From assembly GCF_010726765.1 (NCBI RefSeq), contig NZ_AP022601.1:6014001-6078000 (forward strand): DNA of 64,000 bases, read 5' to 3'. Of this stretch, positions 56,645-63,560 are shown piece after piece. Within the stretch, counting starts at the first letter, position 1. The number at the start of each line of letters is the position of its first letter. The position numbers and the translations under genes were made by a program. Origin of the DNA: Mycobacterium gallinarum. GTDB lineage: Bacteria > Actinomycetota > Actinomycetes > Mycobacteriales > Mycobacteriaceae. Under the pieces are notes generated by a model. That model had not been told where the DNA came from, made no database searches, and worked only from the letters and a program-made list of their open reading frames with translations.

Positions 56645-56650
56645 TAGAAT
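56645..56650 (+). promoter_or_regulatory. -10 box of ssrA
   Basis: TAGAAT lies 33 bp upstream of the mature tmRNA 5' end at 56684. Transcription would start near 56657 and leave a short precursor leader for RNase P to remove. A good -35 is not seen. Confidence 0.5.
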
Positions 56651-56683
56651 GAAATGTCCTGCTGAAAGTCGGCAGGGGTGCGA

Positions 56684-57051
56684 GGGGCTGAACGGTTTCG
56701 ACTTCGCGCATCGAATCAAGGGAAGCGTGCCGGTGCAGGCAAGAGACCACCGTAAGCGTCGTTGCAACCAATTAAGCGCCGATTCCAATCAGCGCGACTT
56801 CGCACTCGCTGCTTAAGCGACTGTGAGTCTGTCAGACCGGGAGCGCCCTCGGCCCGGACCCTGGCATCAGCTAGAGGGACCCACCCACGGGTTCGGTCGC
56901 GGAATCCGTGGGGACATCAAACAGCGACTGGGATCGTCATCCTGACTTGTTCGCGTGATCAGGAGATCCGAGTAGAGGCATAGCGAACTGCGCACGGAGA
57001 AGCCTCGAGGGAATGCCGTAGGACCCGGGTTCGATTCCCGGCAGCTCCACC
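56684..57051 (+). ncRNA. ssrA: Transfer-messenger RNA (tmRNA)
   Basis: About 368 nt. The 5' GGGGCUG (56684-56690) pairs with CAGCUCC (57042-57048) to form the acceptor stem. The T arm is GGTTCGATTCC near the 3' end, and the 5' part contains the conserved CTGAACGGTTTCGACTTCG. The tag reading frame, 56778-56816, encodes ADSNQRDFALAA then TAA, the mycobacterial-type degradation tag. The final A of CCA is not encoded (ACCG in the DNA), so CCA would be completed post-transcriptionally. It works with SmpB (gene at 42861) to rescue stalled ribosomes. Confidence 0.97.
57025..57051 (+). other. Putative attachment site at the 3' end of ssrA
   Basis: The T-arm and acceptor end of ssrA directly precede a tyrosine integrase gene. 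Integrases of many islands and phages use this segment as attB and restore the gene on insertion. The second copy (the distal att) was not found by reading to 64000, so it is either outside the window or lost. Confidence 0.45.
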
Positions 57052-57061
57052 GAAGTAACAG

Positions 57062-57092
57062 CAGGTCAGGGACAAAATCCCTGGCCTGTTTT
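57062..57092 (+). terminator. Intrinsic terminator of ssrA
   Basis: CAGGTCAGGGA (57062-57072), loop CAAAA, TCCCTGGCCTG (57078-57088), then TTTT. The 11-bp stem has one G-T pair. It starts ten bases after the tmRNA 3' end. Confidence 0.9.
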
Positions 57093-57100
57093 CTGTTCCC

Positions 57101-57120
57101 CATCAACATCTCATCAACAT
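57101..57120. repeat. Direct repeat CATCAACAT x2, possible integrase arm site
   Basis: Two perfect copies of CATCAACAT (57101-57109 and 57112-57120), 11 bp apart, lie between the ssrA terminator and the integrase 3' end. Paired short direct repeats flanking att are often integrase arm-type sites. Function inferred from position only. Confidence 0.4.
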
Positions 57121-57211
57121 GTTGCGGTTACGCCGGCGGCATCGCGTCTCTAAGGCCCGGCACACGCAAGGACGGCAGCACATATGTGCAGGTGCTTTAT
57201 CGGTCGGAGGG

Positions 57212-58402
57212 TTACCCTACCTCCACCGAGGGCGGTATGTCGTCGGCGTCTTCGCTGATCAACCGGCTTTTTGCGTGAAAGCTCGTACTGATTCCCGCGC
57301 TTCCTGCCCACGTCGTGCCCACATTTTTCTGCGCGTATGCGTCGTCCAAGTTCGACGCCACATCGTCGAGATCGGAATCGAACAAGTCGGCATATACATC
57401 GAGTGTCACTTTTGCGCTGCGGTGCCCAAGCATGCGCTGTAGCGCGAGCACGTTGGCTCCGGCCGATACCGCCAACGAAGCACAGGTGTGTCGCAAATCG
57501 TGCGGAGTGATCGACGGCAACCCGGCTCGTCGCAACGCCGCGGCGAACCACCCAGTAGAGGAGCGCGGACGGGGGAGGTAGCCGCAATTAGGGCCCGGGA
57601 AGATCAGGGCGTCGCGTGCCTTGCCCACGCAAAGGCGTGAGAGCTCGTCGAGAACGAATTGCGGAATTGGCACCGTTCGCGAACGGCGTTCCTTTGTGGG
57701 CCCAATCTGATGGCCCCCTCCTAGTTGCACCGCATTGGTCGAGACCAGGATTCGGTGCCGAAGGAATTCCACGTCGCCGACCCGTAGTGCAATGGCCTCC
57801 CCCCATCGCAGACCACAAAACGCCAACAGCAGCACCAACACTCGGTGCTCTCCCGCCTCGACAGCCAAGGCGTGAACCTCAGACGCAGTCAGGTAGCGGT
57901 GTCGGCGCGCGACCCGGCGCGGCAGGTTCTCCACACCGCGAGCTGGATTGACGGCCAGCCGGTGGGACTTCACCGCATCGCTCAAAATTCCTGACAGCAC
58001 GGCGTGCGCGCGACGCACTGTGGTCGTCCCATGTCATCGACGTGCCATCGCGGTGACCCAGCCCTCGACCTCGATCGTGGTGATCTCGACGATGGACCGC
58101 GTCGCCCAGACCGGGTGAACATGGGTCCGCCAGGATGACTCCAGCGTGCGGTAGTGAGACGAGGCCGCGGAGTGCTTCTTTTTTTCCAGCCACGCTGCCG
58201 CAAGTTCGTCCACAGTCACACGTCCGGCTGCCGGGGATACGAACGTGCCCATCGCTTTTCGTACTTCGATAGTTGCGGCGAATGCCCGGGCGTCTCGCTT
58301 AGTCGCAAACCCGCGCTTATCGGTCTGCCGTCGGTCCGGTGTCCGGTAACGCACGCGCCACCTTCGGCCGGCCTTGGTCTCGTACGCTGTCACCGACGCC
58401 AT
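57212..58402 (-). pseudogene. Tyrosine integrase with an in-frame stop codon
   Basis: A 396-codon phage-type tyrosine recombinase. ATG 58402 has GGAGG 8 bases upstream. The N-terminal AP2-like arm-binding part (KAGRRWRVRYRTPDRRQTDKRG) and the SAM-like domain are followed at codon 123 by TGA (58036-58034, preceded by CGA and followed by CAT). The same frame then continues with HGTTTVRRAHAVLSGILSDAVKSHRL. All catalytic residues downstream are intact: Arg in GLRWGEAIAL, Lys in TKERRSRTVPI, HDLRH, LGHRSAKVTL and the Tyr in DVYADL. A single nonsense change therefore interrupts an otherwise healthy gene. Restart at GTG 58018 could yield only the catalytic half. Confidence 0.85.
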
Positions 58403-58560
58403 TGACTCGCCTCCAACGTCCCGCCTCCGCAACACAAGTGAAACGCTCGCGCCCACCCAGCTGTTCCAAGAGGCGCAAGGGCGCGAATATAGCCGAACAA
58501 ATTGCCGCACAAGGACTTAATGGCTCCTCGAATGCTCGTGGTTTGACCAGTCGTTGTCGA

Positions 58561-58606
58561 TTGACCCAGGTAATATCCACTGCTATTTTACAGAACAAAG
58601 CTCTGT
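58561..58606 (+). promoter_or_regulatory. Strong sigma-A-like promoter with downstream operator
   Basis: TTGACC (58561-58566), 17-bp spacer, TATTTT (58584-58589): the best consensus promoter in the window. It is followed at once by the dyad ACAGAAC-AAA-GCTCTGT (58590-58606; 6 of 7 positions paired), covering the expected start site. It would drive the ferredoxin relic and the SDR gene. The dyad suggests repression by an unidentified regulator. The 245 bp between the integrase start and 58648 otherwise hold no gene. Confidence 0.6.
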
Positions 58607-58647
58607 TTAGCAGAAACAGCCCGTCAGATATTTGAACCAGGATTCCC

Positions 58648-59052
58648 GTGATCAAGATCCATGCAGACCAGGAACGGCGCGAGGGATACTTTGTCGCTGC
58701 GCCGGATGTGTTTGATTTGGACGATGATGGCATCGTCATGTTGCTACGCGATGAGATCGAGAGCTCCGAGCGTGAGCATGTCGATGAGTCCGCGCGCAGC
58801 TATCCGGTCGCAGCGCTTCGCACTCGAGCAGATGTCCGCGGCCGACCACTAGCACGTCTCGAAAACACCGCGCAGACAGAGAAGCTGATGAAATATGCGA
58901 CCTGCGCGCGGCAGGGCATGAGTGGCAATGAAGACAGGGCCCTGTTCGCAGATGCGGTTGTCCTCGGTAACGGACGCCACGCATCTAGCTCGGCGCACCT
59001 CACTGATGCCGACCCCTCCCGTCGTTCGCCTTTGATCCGCTGCCGTGGCTGA
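58648..59052 (+). pseudogene. Degenerate 3Fe-4S/4Fe-4S ferredoxin lacking all cluster cysteines
   Basis: The first about 55 codons read VIKIHADQERREGYFVAAP, then DVFDLDDDGIVMLLRDE and SARSYPVAALR, a clear match to small actinobacterial P450/Rieske ferredoxins. The first ligand Cys is Arg in ERREG, the segment normally holding the second Cys (after GY) is missing about four residues, and the last Cys before PVAAL is Tyr. The frame continues for another 70 codons of unrecognisable sequence and ends 8 bp inside the SDR start. It cannot bind a normal cluster. Either a decayed gene or a repurposed small protein. GTG 58648 has AGGA upstream. Confidence 0.6.
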
Positions 59053-59788
59053 CCGGGACCCGTTCGACGTGGCCGGCACCGTCATCGTGGTAACCGGCGG
59101 CGCTAGTGGCATAGGCGATGAAGTGGTTGCAGATCTCGTGGACGCTGGCGCCAACGTGGTGGTTGCCGACCTCGCGCCACCGCCCTGGCGGCCGACGGTG
59201 ATCTATCACCGTCTCGACGTCACCGACGAAGACGGCCTGGCTGGACTCGTCAAAGACACCGTGGAGCGCTTCGGCCAGATAGACGGCTTGGTCAATTGCG
59301 CTGCGATGTATAGGGCGCTTGGGGCCAAGAAGACCTTGGAAGAGTTGACCATCCAAGAATGGGACGACGTTCTACGCATCAATGTGCGGGGTACGTGGCA
59401 AGCGATGAAAGCCATTTTGCCGGCGGTGCCAGTGCGGGGCGGTCGCATTGTGAACGTGTCCTCGACGACTGCGCGGACGGGAACACTCGGTTTTCCGCAC
59501 TACGTCGCCTCCAAGGCTGCGGTCGAGGGCCTCACCCGCGCTGCAGCCCGAGAGCTGGGCGCGCGCGGAATCACCGTCAACGCAGTCGCCCCAGGGCTCG
59601 TGGACGACGAGGCCACAAACGAACTCAACGATCCCATCTACGTCGCGCAGGCGGTCAACCGTCGGTCGATCAAGCGGACGCTTTCACCCGGGGATGTCGC
59701 GTCCGTGGTGCGATTTCTGTGCAGCGGCGGCAGCGGGTTCATCACCGGTCAAGTCCTGATCGTCGATGGCGGGGGGGTATTTGTTTAA
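59045..59788 (+). CDS. Short-chain dehydrogenase/reductase (SDR)
   Basis: A 247-residue classical SDR. The cofactor loop is VIVVTGGASGIGDEVVADLV (TGxxxGIG), an Asp after beta-2 (VVVADLAP) predicts NAD(H) preference, NAG equivalent is VNCAAMY, the catalytic Ser is in VNVSSTTARTG, and YxxxK is HYVASKAAVEG. The C-terminus ITGQVLIVDGGGVFV is typical. It is the first intact gene after the strong promoter at 58561. Likely oxidises a hydroxylated or diol intermediate in the cluster's pathway. Confidence 0.9.
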   Translation: MADRDPFDVAGTVIVVTGGASGIGDEVVADLVDAGANVVVADLAPPPWRPTVIYHRLDVTDEDGLAGLVKDTVERFGQIDGLVNCAAMYRALGAKKTLEELTIQEWDDVLRINVRGTWQAMKAILPAVPVRGGRIVNVSSTTARTGTLGFPHYVASKAAVEGLTRAAARELGARGITVNAVAPGLVDDEATNELNDPIYVAQAVNRRSIKRTLSPGDVASVVRFLCSGGSGFITGQVLIVDGGGVFV

Positions 59789-59985
59789 GCTCCGCCGTAC
59801 CGTGAGCTCTTGACTAAGTGAGTCGCCGGCGATGATCCCTCCACGGCGCAAGTCTGCGCTCACCCACACCGCCGACGGCAAATTCAGGTCCGGGCGTCTT
59901 TGGCGGCCCGTCGCGGGACGACCCGCGCACCATCGGCGTGAGGCTCGACCAACGTCCATGATTTCGAGCCGAGCTTGGCGTCTGG

Positions 59986-60019
59986 TTGCTCCCGAATGCC
60001 TAATGGTATTACAATTAGG
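59986..60019 (+). promoter_or_regulatory. Promoter and GntR-type operator upstream of the Rieske oxygenase gene
   Basis: TTGCTC (59986-59991), 18 bp, TACAAT (60010-60015). Over the -10 lies a dyad: CCTAAT (59999-60004) and ATTAGG (60014-60019) flank a GGTATTACA core. The inner part resembles the TnGTnnnACnA half-site pattern of GntR/FadR regulators. The FCD-type GntR protein encoded at 63546 is the obvious ligand-controlled repressor. The rest of the 287-bp gap (59789-60075) shows no gene. Confidence 0.6.
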
Positions 60020-60075
60020 ACAGTGTGATCGGGGCGTCACCGCCGGATGGTGGGAGAGAACTAGCTGAGGTAACG

Positions 60076-61362
60076 GTGCTACGCGCAGAGATCAACGAGC
60101 TTTTGACGAGGACCGGGCCGGGGACGCCGATGGGTGAGTTGTTCCGCCAGTACTGGATTCCAGCCTTGCTCGCCGAGGAGCTGCCGGAGGATGATTGCCC
60201 ACCGGTACGCGTGAAGCTGCTGAACGAGCGAATGATCGCTTTTCGTGACAGTCACGGCAACTTCGGCCTGATCGACGAGTTCTGCGCGCACCGTGGCGCC
60301 TCACTGTGGTTTGGCCGCAACGAAGAGGGCGGTCTTCGATGTCCCTACCATGGCTGGAAGTACGACGTCACGGGACAAGCCGTCGAGGTGCCGTCCGAAC
60401 CTGTGGGGTCCACCTTTTGTGCGCACGTCAAACTGACGTCCTACCCGCTGGTCAAGATCGGGGACGTGCTGTGGACCTACATGGGCGACCCCGCGAAGCA
60501 GCCGCCGTTACCGGAATTCGAATTTGCTCTCGTGCCGGCCGATCAGACCTTCACGTCCAAACGATGGCAGGAGTGCAATTGGCTGCAAGCCTTCGAGGGT
60601 GGCATCGATTCCAGTCATGTGTCGTTCCTGCATTCCGGGGGCCTGAAGTCGGACCCGCTGTTCAAAGGCAGCAAGGCTAACGAGTACAACATGGCGGACC
60701 TCAAGCCGTTCTTCGAGGTCGCGGAGTCCGAGGGTGGTTTGTTCGTTGGTGCCCGCCGCACCGCTGACGCCGACAACTACTACTGGCGCATCACGCCGTG
60801 GGTGATGCCGTGCTTCACGATGGTGCCGCCACGAGGGGATCATCCTGTCCACGGCCACTTTTGGATTCCCATCGACGATGAGAACTGTTGGGCGTACTCG
60901 TTTGACTATCACCCCGTGAGACCGTTGACTTCGCAGGAAGTTCAGGCGATGAAGGTCGGGCACGGGGTGCACAGTGCCAACATCCCTGGCACGTACCGAC
61001 CGCAGGCGAATAAGGACAACGACTATCTGATGGATCGTGCGGCGCAGAAGCGTGGAGACACGTACTCGGGCGTGCGGGGTATCGCGATCCAAGACTCGTC
61101 GCTGCAGGAGAGTATGGGGCCGATCGTCGATCGGACCAAGGAGCGGTTGGTGTCTGCCGACAGTGGCATCATCAAAGCGCGGCAGAAGTTGAAGCGGGCG
61201 GCTGAAGCGTTGCGCGACAAGGGTATGACTCCACCAGGTGTCGACCCAGAGCATCATCGTGTTCGGTCTGCCGCCGTCGTCCTCCCGCGTGACGCATCGT
61301 TCAGCGAGTCGTGCCGAGAAGATCTCAGGGTGCGCGAAGGCGTGCGGCAGACATCGGTATGA
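60076..61362 (+). CDS. Rieske non-heme iron oxygenase, alpha subunit
   Basis: A 428-residue ring-hydroxylating or demethylating oxygenase. The Rieske ligands are Cys70-x-His72 and Cys89-x2-His92 (EFCAHRGAS ... RCPYHGWKYD). The catalytic iron site has the paired His in GGIDSSHVSFLHSGG, with the bridging Asp expected near ECNWLQAFEGGID. The overall type (TGPGTPMGELFRQYWIPALLAEEL) is that of phthalate 4,5-dioxygenase / LigX-like oxygenases that act without a beta subunit. GTG 60076 has GAGG 5 bases upstream; a longer frame to 60025 lacks support. No reductase is adjacent, and the only neighbouring ferredoxin gene is broken. Confidence 0.92.
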   Translation: MLRAEINELLTRTGPGTPMGELFRQYWIPALLAEELPEDDCPPVRVKLLNERMIAFRDSHGNFGLIDEFCAHRGASLWFGRNEEGGLRCPYHGWKYDVTGQAVEVPSEPVGSTFCAHVKLTSYPLVKIGDVLWTYMGDPAKQPPLPEFEFALVPADQTFTSKRWQECNWLQAFEGGIDSSHVSFLHSGGLKSDPLFKGSKANEYNMADLKPFFEVAESEGGLFVGARRTADADNYYWRITPWVMPCFTMVPPRGDHPVHGHFWIPIDDENCWAYSFDYHPVRPLTSQEVQAMKVGHGVHSANIPGTYRPQANKDNDYLMDRAAQKRGDTYSGVRGIAIQDSSLQESMGPIVDRTKERLVSADSGIIKARQKLKRAAEALRDKGMTPPGVDPEHHRVRSAAVVLPRDASFSESCREDLRVREGVRQTSV

Positions 61363-61870
61363 CCAGTCCGCTCCAGCCAATTCTCGGTCGTAGTTGTGCG
61401 CGGCCGACATCTGCTGCCGAGATGAGATATCGGATCAACCGTCCGATCGCCGGGCGGAAGGGCGTGCGCGTCATTGCGCTCGACGGTGGTGCACGAGCGA
61501 TCATCGAGCGGGTTTCACCTCAGTCGCGGGCACATGCACGCTTCCTGTCGGTAGCCGAACCGAGAGGGCATGCGGGGGAGCGGCGTTGGGTTTCGCTGCT
61601 CGACACCGACGGCGCCGTCACCACTCTTGCGGAGGAACTTGCCGACGCCGATGTGGTCGTCATGGTCTCCACCACCGGTGGGGATGCCGCTGCAGCAACA
61701 TCATCAGTGCGGCGAGCACGGTTCGCGCGATCATGACCGCTGGCGTCGTCGTTGGGGAAGGCGCAGCGGCGAGTGAGACCGTGGCTGTGTTGCGGCCTCA
61801 CACGCGCGTACTCGTCGTCAGCGCTCACGAAGAAGACGTTTCCGATCTGCCCTCAGCGCTGCGAGCCTGA
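61359..61870 (+). pseudogene. Unrecognised Rossmann-like protein interrupted by a frameshift
   Basis: The ATG at 61359 overlaps the Rieske gene stop (ATGA). The first frame runs KGVRVIALDGGARAIIERVS ... ADVVVMVSTTGGDAAAA and the second IISAASTVRAIMTAGVVVGEG ... TRVLVVSAHEEDVSDLPSALRA to TGA 61870. One missing base near 61693-61700 separates them (512 bp total, 170 codons plus 2). The glycine-rich strand-loop pattern hints at a nucleotide-binding fold, faintly like an FtsZ/tubulin N-terminus, but this is weak. No slippery heptamer is seen, so programmed shifting is unlikely. Function unknown. Confidence 0.55.
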
Positions 61871-61881
61871 AAGGATCCGTC

Positions 61882-62697
61882 GTGGGCACGAACGTTAAAC
61901 TCACTGACCTGCAGGACATGAAACTGCGAGGGCAGAAGATCGTCGGTGTGGTGGCGTGGGACTACCAGATGGCTCGGATAGTCGATCGTGCCGGCGTCGA
62001 CTTGGTGTCGGTTGGTGACACTGTGGGAATCAACCTGTGGGGTCAGCCGAGTCCGCTTGAAATCACCATGGATCAGATGGTCGTGGTGTGTCAGGCAGTG
62101 CGCCGCGGTGTCCGGCGCGCCTTGCTGTCCTGTGATTTCCCGTTCGGTCCGCTGCAGGACGGGCGAAAGAGTGCTGTGCGGGCGGCAATTCGTCTCGCCA
62201 AGGAAGCCGGCGTCGACATGGTGAAGCTAGACGGGGCATGCGATCATCTAGATGCCGTGACGGCGGTGGCGCGTGCAGGGATTCCCGTGTTTGCTCAGTT
62301 CGGGATCACACCGCAGACTTCTCTCAAATACGGTGCGAGGTATAGCGCCACACCGAGCGCCAAGGATGCGGTTTCAGACGAATTTCTCGACGAGATGGTT
62401 TGTGAGGCTCGTCGTCTCGCTGATGCGGGCGCGGTGCTGCTGAACTTCACGAATTCGGGACCCGTCGTTGGAGCGGCAGTGGCCGAGGCGGTGTCCATCC
62501 CGGTGCTCGGTGGATTCGGTGGCGGCCCGTGGCTGGACGGCCGGATCCGGATGGCCACGGCCGCCATCGGTTACAGCGTCGATGGTCTCGACAGCCCACC
62601 AGATACCTATGCCAACGTCGCCCAGATCGCGCTGGACGCCATCACGGCGTATGCAGATGACGTGCGGGCTGCTCGCCAGATCAAGGGAGGTCTTTGA
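61882..62697 (+). CDS. PanB-like ketopantoate hydroxymethyltransferase / PEP mutase superfamily protein
   Basis: A 271-residue TIM-barrel protein. GVVAWDYQMARIVDRAGVDLVSVGDTVG parallels the PanB N-terminus with the Mg-binding VGDS(L/T)G, LLSCDFPFGPLQ parallels the second metal Asp (ADMPFGSY), VDMVKLDGA parallels AVKLEGG, and GIPVFAQFGITPQTSLKYG parallels the HxGLTPQ loop. The usual His before GLTPQ is Gln. PanB adds a one-carbon unit to 2-ketoisovalerate for pantothenate. In this oxygenase operon it more likely cleaves or forms a C-C bond on a pathway 2-oxoacid. GTG 61882 has AAGGA 6 bases upstream. Confidence 0.8.
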   Translation: MGTNVKLTDLQDMKLRGQKIVGVVAWDYQMARIVDRAGVDLVSVGDTVGINLWGQPSPLEITMDQMVVVCQAVRRGVRRALLSCDFPFGPLQDGRKSAVRAAIRLAKEAGVDMVKLDGACDHLDAVTAVARAGIPVFAQFGITPQTSLKYGARYSATPSAKDAVSDEFLDEMVCEARRLADAGAVLLNFTNSGPVVGAAVAEAVSIPVLGGFGGGPWLDGRIRMATAAIGYSVDGLDSPPDTYANVAQIALDAITAYADDVRAARQIKGGL

Positions 62698-63560
62698 CGT
62701 TGAGCGTGGCTTCGGCGAAGATCGATGGCATTGAAACCCGTTATGCGGTAGCGGGTTCGGGGCCGCCGCTGCTGATGTTCTCGCCTGGCGGCTTCGCCGC
62801 CTCGATGGACGCGTGGGAGACGCACGGCCTCTATCGTCGAACGCGGATGCTGTCACAGTTGCAGGAGCGGTTCCAATGCATCACGTTCGACAAGCGTGAG
62901 GCCGGTGAGTCTGGGGGGCGCGTCGAGCGTGTCTCATGGGCTCATTACGTGAGACAGGGTGTCGGCCTGTTGGACCATCTCGGGCTGGGCCGAGTGCATA
63001 TCATGGGTGCCTGCGTTGGTTGTTCGATCGCGGCGTGCATCGCGAGCGCTCATCGCGAGCGCGTTGGAGGGATGGTGCTGTATTCGCCGGCCGGCGGCGT
63101 ACAGTACCGGCGAAAGCAGCTCGAACGGTTCCGCGCCCACCTTGCCTACGCCGCGGAGCAGGGGCTGGCCGGTGTTGCCGACCTTGCGGCGACGACCGAC
63201 GGCAACTTCACCTCAGACGCCAGACTGGGTCCGTGGGTCAGCGTGTTGCGCTCCGACCCTGATTTCGCCGCGCAGTACCGTGATCTCGGCAGCCTTCAAT
63301 ACCAGATCACTGTCGCGGCGATGGCGGCTCTGTTGTTCGACCGTGACACCGTGCCTGGCCCTGAACCCGATGACCTACTGGTATCGGACGTGCCCGCGCT
63401 CATCGTGCCGGGTGAAGATGCATCGCATGCGCCCTCGGCGGCGCGTTATCTACAGGAGTGCCTTCCCATCAACGAGTATTGGGACGTTCCGGTCGCAGCC
63501 CAGACCGCCGAAACTGCGCCGGCGCGGGTCATGAGTTTTCTGGGCTCAGTTGCCCTTTGA
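62694..63560 (+). CDS. Alpha/beta hydrolase with Cys at the nucleophile elbow
   Basis: A 288-residue alpha/beta hydrolase. The oxyanion region is PPLLMFSPGGFAASMDAW, and the strand 5 elbow is VHIMGACVGCSIAACIAS, giving G-A-C-V-G where most family members have GxSxG. The likely catalytic His is in VPGEDASHAPSAARYL. A Cys nucleophile is known in dienelactone hydrolase, so lactone or thioester-like substrates are possible. TTG 62694 overlaps the PanB-like stop (TTGA); TTG 62700, 9 bases after GGGAGG, is an equally good start. The end overlaps the convergent GntR gene by 15 bp. Confidence 0.85.
   Translation: MTLSVASAKIDGIETRYAVAGSGPPLLMFSPGGFAASMDAWETHGLYRRTRMLSQLQERFQCITFDKREAGESGGRVERVSWAHYVRQGVGLLDHLGLGRVHIMGACVGCSIAACIASAHRERVGGMVLYSPAGGVQYRRKQLERFRAHLAYAAEQGLAGVADLAATTDGNFTSDARLGPWVSVLRSDPDFAAQYRDLGSLQYQITVAAMAALLFDRDTVPGPEPDDLLVSDVPALIVPGEDASHAPSAARYLQECLPINEYWDVPVAAQTAETAPARVMSFLGSVAL

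Noticed and set aside
61690..61705. Programmed -1 frameshifting to join the two halves of the unknown protein
   Set aside because: No slippery heptamer or downstream stem is visible; a simple one-base deletion or sequencing error is more likely.
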